Notes: generated by a model not told the origin, from the letters alone. A stretch of 64,000 nucleotides of DNA from Hysterangium stoloniferum (GCA_015178975.1 WHVD01000250.1:26907-90906); one strand, 5' to 3'. Positions 12,744 through 24,379 are shown, numbered from the stretch's first letter. A program made the numbers and translations.

Positions 12744-13145
12744 ATGGCGAGATCGGTATATTTGGAATTGGACAAGGACTACCAACGTGTAGTTTTCGAA
12801 TACTCCGGATATTACCCTTTGGTTCTTACTAGTAAGTATGGCATGGGGCATCCATCCAATATATTTCTACATCATTGACTGTACAAGATTGATGCAGAGG
12901 TGTGTCAGGATTTGATTGAAAGTATTGAAGAATACCTATACAGGTCAATACTTTCGGAATTATTGAGTATTTTCGAAAAACACCGAAAATGCTCGTTTTG
13001 CAAAAAGGCCATAGACTTCGCTCTAACAGAGTGTCTTTCACCAGTATTTCTCGGCATATTGCATCCGCCCCATTTCAAAAGTACTTTAATTAGGAAATTA
13101 ATGCCACCCAGTCGATTATTGCTGTCGATTCTTTGTCGTCGTTAA
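12744..13145 (+). CDS. Small hypothetical protein, two exons
   Basis: ATG at 12744 begins MARSVYLELDKDYQRVVFEY. A GTAAGT donor after LVLT and an acceptor at gattgatgcag (about 12898) join in frame to KVCQDLIESIEEYLYRS and run to a stop at 13143-13145, giving about 115 residues. The strong donor, correct phase and Glu/Leu-rich helical content argue for a real gene. A CSFCKKA motif has two close cysteines but too few ligands to call a zinc finger. No signal peptide or membrane helix. I do not recognise the family. It lies 400 bp downstream of the WDR7-like gene in the same direction, with a 15-bp triple repeat between them. Confidence 0.45.
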
Positions 13146-14486
13146 GACGTCCTTGAACGTCTTCAGATCACTGACAGCGCCGCTGCTGTCACGGCTAGCA
13201 TGTCAGACTTTGAAAGCACCAATGTAATATGTTAGAGGATGATTGCCGGAGGACGACTGAAATATTTAGTAATACAGCAAAAAATGCGAGATACGTCTCA
13301 CAGTAGAGCATTTTTGCTAAATTCTTTTCACTCTAAGAAACTAACAATACTCGACGAAAATACTCCAAAAATACGCGGAAAAAGCTACCATGAAACACCC
13401 TATTGCAAAGTGGTGGACTTACGTTTCAAACTCAGTTGGCATGTATACATGGCGCTTTTTCCATCGGCAGTGGCCAGATAGACGGAGTAATCAAATCAGT
13501 GCCCAAGTCGCGTACCTTCTTGCGACCCTTCATTGATCCTTCGAGTTTCATACAAGTTTTACAATGAATTTTTGAACAATGTATGGTATTACCGGTAGTT
13601 AGGTATATAACCTAGCCAATTGTACTACGTTCCTTATGCGCTTGCGACGAGTTTCCGTGTACCCAACTCGAGCCAAACGTACTCCAAACTATAAATAGTG
13701 AACAACCTGATTGGTGTCAAACACTCGGTGGATCATCATATTATGACCTCGTATCAGTCTTACTTTACACCGATAATATAGCCGTGCTCGATTCTATTGC
13801 ATTTTGACTTTCCATGATTCCTAAATGGTGCTCGGCATCGCCCCCTCACAGTACCGAGCTCGAGTAACAAAGTCCTTGGTCCTTTAGGAAAGCTAGGAGT
13901 AAGCATAATTTCATAATCCCCCCCTCTCCCCTCGAAGCTGCAGAACATTGGCAACCCGACAACACTTCCAACCAGCCACATTAGGTCCACCTGGGGTTCA
14001 CTCGCGTCCATCGACTCGGAGGACCATGCTGTTTTACGGGAGGGTTCGAAATATGAGCACTGGAAGTGATCCCGTCACCTCGTCCTCATACTCTGCACTT
14101 TCAAAAATAAAAGCCTAATGCGTCCGATGGCAGCATTGTACATGTTGCTCCATGACAGGCTTATACATTTCGGCCCACGTCCCATGAAGGATTATACTAG
14201 TAATGGGCCTGACGGCGGTTGAATAGGTAACTTTGTAGGTGGTTGCGGTGCTACAGTTCCCTGAGCTGCATCAGTCACGATTAAATTGATTTACTAGGAA
14301 TACTATATAAACGCCTTGTTTGAGAGCTGTATATAAATGGTATAAAATGGTATAAAACGGCAGTCTGACATATACGAGAAGCCGACATATGTGTAATACT
14401 TATCAATATCGCATGACACCATGTAATGTAAGCCTGGCTTAGCGCCATAAGGACCATCAATCCATTTTTTGGGAAAATGATGCTTA
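13146..14486. other. Intergenic with one dispersed-repeat copy
   Basis: No ORF here has convincing splice signals or protein features. Bases about 13565-13690 are an inverted copy of a repeat found again at 24380-24495. The rest shows nothing that I can name. Confidence 0.5.
13565..13690 (-). repeat. Dispersed repeat, copy 1 (inverted)
   Basis: Its reverse complement aligns with 24380-24495 over about 120 bp: shared tokens are acgtttggct, gggtacacgg, aaggaacgtagtacaa and ggctaggttatataccta. Divergence is roughly 15%, mostly point changes. Likely part of an old transposon or solo terminal repeat. Confidence 0.75.
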
Positions 14487-14865
14487 CAGCTGTTCCGAGT
14501 ACCGATGGCGGTGTTCAAAATTTAAAAAAAAAGTTCCGCTTTTGACCTACAGACAAATTGCGCTATATGTCAGGAATGAGACCCAATTAAGACACAGTAT
14601 TTTGGGGTGTATATGATATAGTAGATATCTATATATTTATGTATATATTTGGCCTTATGACATCCTATTTAATATTCAGTGAGATATCAGTGCAATGGTT
14701 CCCCTGCATTCAATTATTCATATATTTGCATAGAGGTTGGTGGAACTAATACTATCTATTGTATGAAAATATCCCCTGAGTTGTGAGGCATAATGCTACC
14801 TTTTGAAAAAAAGCGGAACTTTTTTTTTAAATTTTGAACACCGCCATCGGTACTCGGAACAGCTG
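14487..14865. mobile_element. 379-bp MITE of mariner/Stowaway type
   Basis: Two arms of about 57 bp are exact or near-exact inverted copies: the left arm begins CAGCTGTTCCGAGTACC at 14487, the right arm ends GGTACTCGGAACAGCTG at 14865. Both arms carry the same nine-base A or T run. TA lies immediately outside each end (14485-14486 and 14866-14867), the target duplication typical of Tc1/mariner elements. The 265-bp AT-rich middle has no transposase, so it depends on an enzyme coded elsewhere. Near-identical arms suggest recent insertion. Confidence 0.9.
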
Positions 14866-15426
14866 TAATCAGAATTGGCGCCCTGTCACACGGTGAGCAA
14901 TCTGCTTTTGCCAGGCCCTTGCTCTCCTGATATCAGGGGATATTATTGATGAAAGTTGCTGATAGCAACTCCAACTCTTGACTGGGAACAGCAGTCTCCA
15001 TAAACCCTGAGCGAGTTACTAGTATAGGGTTGTATGTGCCTCTTGCTTCGTGACATGCATGAATGCCATAATACGACTGATTTGTTTCAATTTACTAGTG
15101 AGATGTGCCGGAGCACGGGTTCGTCCGGGACATCTGAAGATCTGGCTCCGAATAGGAAGGCTACAAAGTCAGTCAGAAATCCTCACAAAGTGTATCTGTG
15201 GCCATTGTATCTGTTCGGAATATGCCCATTGCTAGCATGCATTGGTTACCAACACACTTTATTGGAAACCGGGGAATCTTCCTCAGGGAGAAACAACATC
15301 GCCAACTTGAAAGGGGCAAAAGCCCTTTTAGCTCAACCCCCGTCTTCAAGTTCATATAAATTTTATTAATCTAACTCACCAATCCCCACTACCTTTTCCT
15401 ACTTTAATTCTTTGTCATCTGTTTTA
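14866..15426. other. Intergenic upstream of the SUR2-like gene
   Basis: No supported gene. Should hold the promoter of the hydroxylase gene. CT-rich sequence (ccactaccttttcctacttt) lies just upstream of the ATG, as common in fungal promoters and 5' UTRs. Confidence 0.5.
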
Positions 15427-16508
15427 ATGAACTTCACAGTCGAACAGCTTGTAAATCCCACTAATTGGTGTTCGATTGGTTACCCGTGGTACCATGCTCA
15501 GCGACCGACCTTCATACCTGGCGTTTCGGACAGCATAACGACACTTATCAGCCCTGTTGTACTTTATTGGATTGTTTCTTTAGCGTTTCATCTTCTAGAT
15601 ATTTCGGGTTGGGAGTGGCTAGAACACTATCGGGTTCAGCCATCAGCAGAGATTTTAAAGAAAAATCTTGCAACGAAGGGAGAGGTGGTTGCCACAGTCA
15701 TGAAGATGCAGATTATGCAGACGCTGTTTGGGTACTTGTGGGGATATTTCCTTTCAGGCAACAACGACCAGCTAAATTATACCGCCGAACTCCAAGAAAC
15801 AAGTGTCCGCGTGACACATTGGCTCTTGAAGTTTTTCGACGCAGATCGGGTGGCTCGAATGATGGCAGAACATGGCACGCAGCTAACCTATTATACTTAC
15901 TGGTGGTTTATTCCTCTCATCCAATTGGCCTTCGGGATGTAAGTGCATTGCTCATAATCCATGTATCTGTTCTTTAATAATGGGCTGCAGGTTCGTTCTC
16001 GATACCTACCAATACTTTGTGCATCGCGCATTACACGACGTCCCTTTCCTTTACAAACACTTGCATTCGGTCCACCATCGCCTTTACGTCCCATATGCAT
16101 ACGGCAGCCAATACAACCACCCTTTCGAGGGTGCAATTGTTGATGGTTTAAGTGCAACCCTTGCGTCTAGTTTCGCCGGCATGTCGGAACGTCAGACATT
16201 AGTCCTATACGCAATAGCCACATATAAGGGGATTGAAGACCATTGCGGGTATCAATTTCCCTGGCACCCTTTGCGCTTCCTCACCAGTAACGATTCCGAA
16301 TTCCACGAAATTCACCATCAGGCAAGAATCATGTTGTTGGCATATAATCGCACTATAGTAACCTTTTTTTTTATTTCAATAGGTTGCAGGCTTGAAGTCA
16401 AACTTTTCACAGCCATTATTTACATTTTGGGATCGCGCGTTAGGAACATATATGACCATGGAACAGCTGGAAGCCAAGAAGGGGCACAAGAAGATAAAAG
16501 ATCTATAA
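15427..16508 (+). CDS. SUR2: Sphinganine C4-hydroxylase (fatty acid hydroxylase superfamily)
   Basis: Three exons, 15427-15938, 15991-16321 and 16383-16508, give 322 residues with exact phase agreement. The start is the ATG at 15427 (MNFTVEQLVNPTNW). Diiron histidine boxes are seen in order: HRALHD, HSVHH and EFHEIHHQ, plus a middle histidine in EDHCGYQFPWHP. Several hydrophobic segments (PVVLYWIVSLAF, YWWFIPLIQLAFGM) fit an ER multi-pass enzyme. Sequence around GLKSNFSQPLFTFWDRALGT and a Lys-rich C-terminus (KKGHKKIKDL, ER-retrieval-like) match fungal Sur2, which hydroxylates dihydrosphingosine or dihydroceramide to the phyto form. The last intron, 16322-16382, uses a GC donor. Stop TAA at 16506-16508. 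Complete gene. Confidence 0.92.
16322..16382 (+). other. GC-AG intron in SUR2-like gene
   Basis: 61-nt intron with donor CAG|GCAAGA and acceptor TTTCAATAG. Splicing here joins HEIHHQ to VAGLKSNFSQP, the expected family sequence. Reading through instead leaves the frame. No suitable GT donor is nearby. Confidence 0.8.
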
Positions 16509-18585
16509 CACCTTCATTAGGCACATCATCAACACGCGATGTGTGTATCATTTTGTATACCTTATTGGTGGTGTTACAGCACTGCCTTAGTAACTTATAT
16601 CTTGCGCTTTACGGAAACAAGTTTATCCTAAAATATTTTAATAATACTACAGCTCGATTTAGCATGTTCACTACGTCATATTGTGACATGAAGCCAAAAC
16701 CTGTCACCATCTTTACATGCGGTGAAGCTTTACCATTGGCAACGATTGACAACGTGCGCGTGCAGACAATTTCGTATGAATATGAAATTTTGGTTGCACT
16801 AGATCCGTATATATCTTTCATAAAGGAGTCATTTGAAACTTGAATGTTCATTATTTAGGTGTGTTCGGAAATAAACTACTATTGCTCTCAAATGCCACAT
16901 AATACTTTACAGTATCGAGCTGCATCTTGACACATCATAATCCCTTAGAAAACTACTTATATATTTATCTCCATCACTTTTATATTCCAAAGGATGCTTT
17001 CGCCTGACCTTCCGGGCGCCGGCCCGCAATTTCCGACTCGTTTAGTTTTTCACAGTATTGAGTTTCTAAAGGGGGCTTGCCACACGAGCAGCGTCAACAC
17101 GCCCTAGTGGCAAATTGTTTTCTGTCATTGACAGTGGTGTCACTATGTAAGACTTGTCACCGCAACTCGGAATCCCTTTCCCCCGTCAATATACGGCTCC
17201 TAGTATACCCTCAGGCAAAAGAGGGATCGGCACGTCTGTCCTGGAGATGAGTGTATATACTATTTATTATCAGGCACCTACAATAGGCTAGACCTTGTTA
17301 ATAGGCTTCGGATTACTTCTCGGAACAGCCACATGATGACAGGTTCGCCGACGCCATTGGCAATCCCCATTTTCAATAACGACTATGACATGAAGGAAAA
17401 ATTTTCCCCCCTCCCTCCAATCAGTCTCCAGGTATGACAAACGATAAATCGCTGTGCTTGGGTTGACCTCGCACCGGACAGCCACATAATGACATATCCA
17501 ATAACCCAACTGACACTGTCCATTTCCAGTAATCTCCGTGAGTCCAACACCAACCACAAGCTAAATGTCCTACAAACTATACGGCACACTACATATTGAT
17601 TTTCACATATTCGTATGTCTCAAGTCGTATGTCTCAAGCTACTTTCGTGGTGGACCCGCGGGGACAGGGAAACGTCTGACGAAGCCTCCCCCCCCGGATT
17701 GTATCCTAGGTTATTAGATACAAGAGCATCGGTTTGATTGTTAACCCCGACCACTCAATTGAACATGGTATGTACTGCTATAAGTTATTAAATATTGTTG
17801 TGAAATGAATATTTAATAATTTAGGTAGTAGACTGGTGCCACTCCGCTAATTGGTAATATTTAATTAAGCTGGGCACCAGCCAAGCGGAAGCATAGCCAG
17901 CCTTTGCCCGGGTTAAGAGACGTAACTTGTTAATTTGACGTGACCCTTCGTTATATGTATGACTCTAAGTATATAAGCATTTATGAATTGAACTAGCCAA
18001 ATCGGCTCAGTCTAAGACGATTCTCCGATTCGATGGTGATCATGGTATATCGCGGCTTGTACTCTACGGAGATTGATACATGCACATCGAATTCACGACG
18101 TTATTAGGCAAATAGGTTAAAATGGCATATTATGTAATACGATGAAGATATGTTTAATAAAATACACTAAATAAGCGATAGATGGGAGAATCTTTTCAAA
18201 TACCTTATCAGTCCGCTCTCCTTAACCCTGCTTCAATTCGACGTTGTTGTCATGCGTTGCGTTTCGACTCTCTGTCAATCCAAAAATCGTTTCATCCACA
18301 ATGTCTGATAATCCCTCTGATTTTCCTGCAATGTTTTGATGGACATGCTGCACACCCCTATCTCAATATTCCGAGTCTGGGATGGGCTACTGGAGATGCA
18401 CAGCCTCGCCGGAGGACGTGCCCTACTTAACAATATTAAGGCAAGTTTTGGAACCTATATAAGTTATAAAACTACGCCGTACCACACCACCGATCTCTGA
18501 GCTCACGCTATTGCCCCTCACGTTATTGCCCCTCACGTTATTGCCCCTCACACTCTTGCCCCACCTTTACGTCGATTTTGCAAAG
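16509..18585. other. Long intergenic region
   Basis: About 2 kb without a supported gene. Two diverged direct copies of a ~90-bp segment sit near 17290-17385 and 17440-17530 (shared cagccacat.atgaca). A perfect 12-bp inverted repeat, ttattaaatatt / aatatttaataa, lies at about 17785-17819 with an 11-nt loop. The region just before 18586 has a TATA-like tatataa near 18455. Confidence 0.5.
18505..18562. repeat. 15-bp tandem repeat in a 5' leader
   Basis: Unit acgttattgcccctc occurs three times plus a partial, changed fourth copy, directly between a TATA-like sequence near 18455 and the ATG at 18586. It probably lies in the 5' UTR of the membrane-protein gene there. Confidence 0.8.
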
Positions 18586-19262
18586 ATGCCACACGTTCCT
18601 TTTCTCCGTGGAGCAAAGTGGGCTGGTCTCGCACAATCAAGCTTGATTCATATATGGCAAAGATTTAAGATTAGGGTAGCTTTGATGGGTGTAATCGCAG
18701 CTGCGATTGTAGGTGCGATCGCCACCATCGGTAATCCCCTTTCCACCCAAGGTCCAGATATGTCTGATAACTGACGTCTCTACCATTAGCCCTCATTCTC
18801 TTAATAGTTCACAGTCCTGTACACCCAGACTCTGTTACCAATCCTTCATACACACCTCATCTTCGCACGTCAAGGCACCAACGACCATTCATCTCCAACC
18901 CTTCACACCTCCCCAGCTTCCGTCCTGCACCTATATTCCAGTCTCGGACTTCCATACGCGACATCGGTGTACATCGAATTGGCTTATTTTTCGAATCTTG
19001 TTTCGATTGTCTTATAGAATTGTTGATCAGCGCTATCACTCGCTGCATTCACGGTCGACAGACCCGACGCGCCAGAGCGGACACTGGTAGACGTCACGTA
19101 CCCGTATCGCAAACTCTCCGTGCTCGTACAAATCCCTCGAATTTTTGGTTTGCTGTAGAGGTCGTGCCTGTGGCCTACTCTCCGCCGCAATTTGATGATG
19201 CCCCGCGTCCGTCTCGAGCAGGTTTGCTCTCCCAGAGTCTCTGGATGTCACTTCCGTCATGA
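18586..19262 (+). CDS. Small single-pass membrane protein, family member 1
   Basis: Exons 18586-18730 and 18790-19262 give 205 residues. The start MPHVPFLRGAKWAG follows caaag. Residues about 31-55 form one membrane helix (VALMGVIAAAIVGAIATI, then ALILLIVHS), and the 59-nt intron cuts this helix at codon 49, phase 1. The rest is a long tail rich in Ser, Pro, Arg and His with no known domain (for example HQRPFISNPSHLPSFRPAP). No cleavable signal peptide, so type III or tail-out topology cannot be decided. Earlier in-frame sequence lacks ATG (only TTG), so I chose 18586. Two genes downstream (20415, 22448) and one at 36417 share the same layout. Not a family I know; role unknown. Confidence 0.6.
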
Positions 19263-20352
19263 GAAATCTTCACATTCCATAGCCCGTAAGTTATTCCTAT
19301 ATTAAACCTAGTTGATTTGATATCTTACTCCGGCGTTGTAGTGATGTCAATACCCCTTCATATTCGCATACGACGATACCCCATTATTCTTCGCTATTCC
19401 ACTTTCTTTTCACAGTTCAATATTCTCGCTACCACTTTACGTTTAGCATGTTGAATAGCTATTTCTGACGACACGCGCTTATTTTATAAGGTTTTTTTGT
19501 ATCTCGGCGGAGACCATTGAGCCTTCCACTTTAGAGTCTGCCAAGCTGGCATATCTTCGATTGCGTCGAACCGCCTGTATTTTAATCGCGTGACGTAAAC
19601 TACTAGCACTCTTCCCGACTCAAGGCAGTTTCATTAATTTCCCCTGTGCATAATTTCAATTATTACATGTAGCTGCGGTAAAGTGTATAACTTCAATTGT
19701 AGGAGCATAGAATGACACGTTATCTTTCGATGTTTACATGCCACCAGATCGAATGAGAATATATTTATGTGATTTGCCCCTTCATGGGAGAGGGTTGACA
19801 CTGCTTAGACACGTAACTCTTGAAACTTCCGTACAAAAATTTGGCGCATCTCTTTGCAATAAAAATGATCTCTGGTTGTTCGCATGATACTTAAGATTGA
19901 ACTAATATTAACTCTTTGGATCGGAGTTTCAAAGTCGGAGCTCATTGGTCAAGATACATGCGTGCTATTCCATGACATATTATAATCACAAAAATAGAAT
20001 ACACACAAAAAACCCAAAAATATTGAACAAGGAATACAAGGGGCACTTTCCTACACAAACAAATGTAGAGTGCTGCTAAGCACACGTCAAGCGCCGTTTT
20101 AAAATTTAAATACCGCTTGATTGGTCCATCAGTTCTTGAGGATTATACAAGGGGTTGTTCTCACAACCACCCCCCGGATCCTTTCTAGCTTCCGCTGCAT
20201 CTCTTGTGTTTTTAGAGATAATTTAGATAGTCAAGTTGCTATGGACTATCATATCGCTATTTTGCCAAGCTCGCAGCCCCATCGCACAACCTGAGGATTG
20301 CGACCGATCGATATAGATACATGACATAAAGCACTGCTCGGCCAAGGGGGGG

Positions 20353-20359
20353 ATATAAG
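20353..20359 (+). promoter_or_regulatory. TATA box of membrane-protein gene 2
   Basis: atataag about 60 bp before the ATG at 20415, followed by a CT-rich tract (tttctttcaccgac). The same arrangement is kept in the duplicate copy, supporting function. Confidence 0.55.
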
Positions 20360-20414
20360 TGGCCTTACTTTTTCTTTCACCGACCTTCTCCTTCTCTTCA
20401 CAGACAAGCCCAAC

Positions 20415-21064
20415 ATGTCACCTATTCTTTCACTTTACGAACGAACGTGCCATTCTCCGGATCCATCCAGTTGCATGAACGACATGTCTCAAAGCTCCGG
20501 CTCTCAGATAAGTCAGGCCGCCATTATCGGAGGAAGCATCTTCATCCTAGGTGACACTACCCCCAACGCGTTGGGATCATTCACAATGACTAACGCTGGT
20601 CGTTACTATTACTAGTGCTCTTCATTTTAATTACACCTCATGTCATAAACCCACCAGCCGCCACCGACCCGCAACATGCTTCAACACAAACGGGAAGTTT
20701 CGTCGACACTGTCACTGGGTACGGAGGTCGTCCCTTCTTCCAAATTGTAGGGGCAGTTCTGGTAAGCCCTGTCATTTCCACCCGTCGAGGAGACAGATCG
20801 AGTATGACACGTCCGCCCCAGGGATATGCCCGGCAACCTGTAGAGGCACATATGGGGCACAACTTAGGCTCGATTTCACGGGCGACGCCTGCGGCCGATG
20901 GTCCTCCACCAACCACATTTCCTCCAAGAGCATTCCTTCCTCAAGAAGATACACACCCCGGGCCTCTTCCCTACCCTGGAAATGCCGGCGTGGGGAGGGA
21001 TGGCCATGCTTCTAACCTGTATGTACATTTTCGCATACTAGTTCCTGCTTTGCCTCATATTTAG
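20415..21064 (+). CDS. Small single-pass membrane protein, family member 2
   Basis: Exons 20415-20550 and 20616-21064, 194 residues if exon 2 is read to its stop. Starts MSPILSLYERTCHSPDP. Membrane helix at about residues 35-55 (QAAIIGGSIFIL then VLFILITPHVI) is split by a phase-1 intron (20551-20615) at codon 46. The tail is rich in Pro, Gly, Arg and His (RRGDRSSMTRPPQGYARQP, DGPPPTTFPPRAFLPQED). A GTATGT donor after the codons for SNL could instead splice at 21017 and shorten the C-terminus. Near-identical twin at 22448. No recognised domain; likely a lineage-specific membrane protein. Confidence 0.65.
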
Positions 21065-22382
21065 TAGCGGTAGATGATGTTTGCCCATGTATATGCTGGC
21101 CCTCATTTCTTGTCCCCCGAACTGTTCAGCCTTCGATTATTCCTATTTAAAAATATATGTTGGAAATACAAAGATACCCCAAGACACTCCACGACTGAGT
21201 CACCCCCCGCCTGAAGCATTATCACGATGGCTCTCCAGAGTCTCTGATGTTACTTCCGTCATGATAAATCTTCATATACCATAGCCCGTAAGTTATTCCT
21301 ATATTAGACCTAGTTGATTTGATATCTTACTCCGGCGTTGTAGTGATGTCAATACCCCTTCATGTTCGCACACGACGATCCCCACTATTCTTCGCTATTC
21401 CACTTTCTTTCTCTTTCACATATTCTCCCTACCACTTTACGTTAGGCATGTTGAGTGGCTATTTCTGACACGCGCCTATAAACTTTTTTTTGTATCTCGG
21501 CAGAGATCATCGAACCTTACACTTTAGAGCCTGCCAAGCTGGTATATCTTCGATTGCGCCGAACTGCCTGTATTTTAATCGCGTGATGTAAACTACTAGC
21601 ACTCTTCCCTAATCAACGCAGTTTCATTAATTTGCCCTGCGCATAATTCCAGTTATTACCTGTAACTCCTCGCTTATTGCGGTAAAGTATACACCTCAAA
21701 CTGTAGGAGCATAGAATGACACGTTATCTTTCGATGATTGCGTGCCACCAGATCGAATGGGAATATATCTATGTGAATTACCCACTAATGGGGGGGGGGG
21801 CTGACACTAATTATACATATAACTCTTGAAATTCCTTACAAAAATTTGGCGCATCTTTTTGCAATAAAAATGGCCTCTGGTTTTTCGCACGATAATTAAG
21901 ATTGAACGACGATGTTAACTCAAATGGATCGGAGTTCCGAGTCGGAGCTTATCGCTCAAGATCTTTCATACATGCGTGCTGTTCCATGACATATTAAAAT
22001 CCCCAAAAAATGGAATACACACAGGAAACTCGAAAAATATTGAACAAGGGATACAAGGAGGCACTTTGTTTCACAAACAAATGCAGTGTGCTGCTAAGCA
22101 CAGGTCAAGCGCTGTTTGAATTTCAAATGCCGCTTGGCTAGTCCATCAGTAGTTCAGTGAGCCAGTTGGTTACACAAGGGGTGGTACTCACAACTACCTC
22201 CTCGTTCCTTCCTAGCTTCCGCTACATCTCTTATCTTTTTAGAGATAATTTAGATAGTCAAATTGCTATGGACTACTACACCTCTATTTTGTCAAGCTCG
22301 AAGCCCATCGCACAACTGAGGATTGCGACTGGTCGATATAGATACATGACCTCATGAAGCAGTGCTCAGTCACCCCGACAAG

Positions 22383-22389
22383 TATATAA
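22383..22389 (+). promoter_or_regulatory. TATA box of membrane-protein gene 3
   Basis: tatataa about 60 bp before the ATG at 22448, with the same CT-rich tract (tttctttcaccgac) as the other copy. The match to TATA is better here than in copy 2. Confidence 0.55.
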
Positions 22390-22447
22390 ATTGCTTTAAT
22401 TTTTTTCTTTCACCGACGTTCTCCTTCTCTCCACAGACAAGCCCAAC

Positions 22448-23095
22448 ATGTCACCTATTCTTTCACTTTACGAACGAACGTGCCATTCTCCGGATCCATC
22501 CAGTTGCATTAACGACATGTCTCAAAGCTCTGGCTCTCAGATAAGTCAGGCCGCCATTATCGGAGGAGGCATCTTCGTCCTAGGTGACACTACCCAACGC
22601 GTTGGGATCATTCACAATGACTAACGCTGGTCGTTACTATTACTAGTGCTCTTCATTTTAATTATACCTCATGTCATAAACCCACCAGCCGCCACCGACC
22701 CGCAACCTGCTTCAACACAACCGGGAAGTATCATCGACATTGCCACTGGGTACGGAGGTCGTCCCTTCTTCCGAATTGTAGGGGCAGTTCTGGTAAGCCT
22801 TGTCATTTCCACCCGTCGAGGAGACAGATCGAGTATGACACGTCCGCCCCAGGGATATGCCCGGCAACCTGTAGAGGCACATATGGGGCACAACTTAGGC
22901 TCGATTTCACGGGCGACGCCTGCGGCCGATGGTCCTCCACCAACCACATTTCCTCCAAGAGCATTCCTTCCTCAAGAAGATACACACCCCGGGCCTCTTC
23001 CCTACCCTGGTAATACCGGCGTGGGGAGGGATGGCCATACTTCTAACCTGTATGTACATTTTCGCATACTAGTTCCTGCTTTGCCTCATATTTAG
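22448..23095 (+). CDS. Small single-pass membrane protein, family member 3
   Basis: Exons 22448-22583 and 22647-23095, exactly the same lengths as member 2 (136 and 449 nt), 194 residues. The intron differs by small indels but keeps phase 1 inside the membrane helix. Amino-acid changes from member 2 are few: MNDM to INDM, GGSIFI to GGGIFV, and several in the stretch after the helix (DPQHASTQTGSFVDTV to DPQPASTQPGSIIDIA). The Pro/Gly-rich tail is unchanged for about 70 residues. Both copies look functional. Role unknown. Confidence 0.65.
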
Positions 23096-23255
23096 TGGCG
23101 GTAGATGATGTTTGCGCATGTATATGCTGGTCCTCATTTCTTGTCCCCGAACTGTCCAGCCTTCGACTATTCCCATTTAAAAATATGTGTTGGAAATACA
23201 TAAATACCCCAAGACAGTCCACGACAGAGTCCCCGCCTGAAGCATTATCACGATC

Positions 23256-24093
23256 GCTTTCCTTCGCCAAGATCCTTTTTCGCCTGGCCCGTTTATCGCC
23301 TTAGTTCGTTTCCGTTTGACACGTTGGATGCGATACCCTGAGACTCAAAACCAGCGGGTTGACGTCCACTTGGAGCATTCATGGAGATACCTCTCCTTTC
23401 AACTGCGTTTCGAGGTCGTTCACGACACGCTTCCTTCGATCGAGCATTCTCAGTCTGAAACTCTATCAAGATAGTTTTGATTAAGCCACCCGTTCATCCC
23501 TCCCGAGCCATTTCACAACACTCTTCCTTTCGACCACGCGGCCTCCGCTGGAGTGCTTGATCACGTTAATCCTTCCTTCGAACCCTCGATTGCGTCGCCC
23601 ACCTTCTGGAGTGTTCTGTCACTACAGCACTTCAACTGTGTCCTCCTCGCGGTACCCTCCTCCGATCAACGAGTCATCTGATCACGATAACCCAACCTTC
23701 ACTGACATGGCTAATACCCTTTCTTCGGTTGAATCATCCTCCAGTCAAAGCATACCATTGCCATTATTTCCATCAATTGCACCATTAGCGTTCTCCATGC
23801 ATTTGCCTTGCATTATTTCATAATATTCTTTTCAATTTTTCAAACTGTTTTGGGTACTTTTAGGCTCATCATGATACCTTATGTTGGATAATATATTACC
23901 GCCTTCCGATGGCTTTAAGTATATATGAAATGGATTTAAGCTTCTATTTCGTTGCAATCTCCACTCATCAAACACAATAAAGTCATTTTGTCTCTTCATA
24001 TACTCACAGCACCGGGGCCCGACTTTTCAACCTCAGAATATGTTTTAAAATTCATGGAATATATAAAATATATCTGAAAATACTTGTGGACTT
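23256..24093. other. Intergenic after the tandem duplication
   Basis: Contains an ATG ORF at 23557-23823 that is Ser/Pro-rich but lacks a promoter, splice signals or a helix, so it is not called. Otherwise nothing identified. Confidence 0.4.
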
Positions 24094-24170
24094 GTTCGGA
24101 GCACGTTTGGCTTGAGTTGGGTACACACACGGGAACTCGTTGCGGACGCAACATAGTTCGGTTCGGCATG
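24094..24170 (+). repeat. Dispersed repeat, partial copy
   Basis: ttcggagcacgtttggcttg through ctcgttgcggacgc matches the first ~60 bp of 24380-24495, in direct orientation about 285 bp away. The sequence between is rich in short ttcgg/tcggt motifs. Confidence 0.7.
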
Positions 24171-24379
24171 CTTTCGGGTAGGTGCTTCGTCAGTTCGGTG
24201 TGCGACGCCTTTCAACGAGGTTCGGTTCGACTTCGTAGCGCGAGTGCCGGAAGGGGTTGGTATGCGACGTCCGCGACGATAAAGCGAGCGGCTTGTCAAG
24301 TCGTGCAAGGTTTCAGGCCCACTCGGCATTGCTTGATGATGCCCTTCAATTTAGGCTACGCGTTTGTGTTGACTTTTTA

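Larger units (their letters stand above)
19228..21230 (+). repeat. Tandem duplication, unit 1 (about 2.0 kb)
   Basis: Aligns along its length with 21231-23255 at an offset of about 2,033 bp. It runs from the last codons of the membrane-protein gene 1 (cccagagtctctgg) through the intergenic region into and past gene 2. Non-coding parts differ by scattered point changes and small indels, while exon 2 of the contained gene is nearly identical. Confidence 0.9.
21231..23255 (+). repeat. Tandem duplication, unit 2 (about 2.0 kb)
   Basis: Second copy of the block at 19228-21230. It ends near 23255 (gcattatcacgat), after which sequence diverges. It contains the second gene copy at 22448 with its promoter. 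Confidence 0.9.

Noticed and set aside
15412-15426. Earlier start of the SUR2-like protein
   Set aside because: The codon is TTG. The first in-frame ATG is at 15427 and matches the usual family start region.
18511-18585. N-terminal extension of membrane-protein gene 1 made of repeated Leu/Pro/Thr
   Set aside because: It would start at TTG and is simply the translation of the 15-bp repeat. The first ATG is at 18586.
23557-23823. 88-codon Ser/Pro-rich ORF after the tandem duplication
   Set aside because: Composition alone resembles the membrane-protein tails, but there is no helix, no upstream exon and no TATA box.
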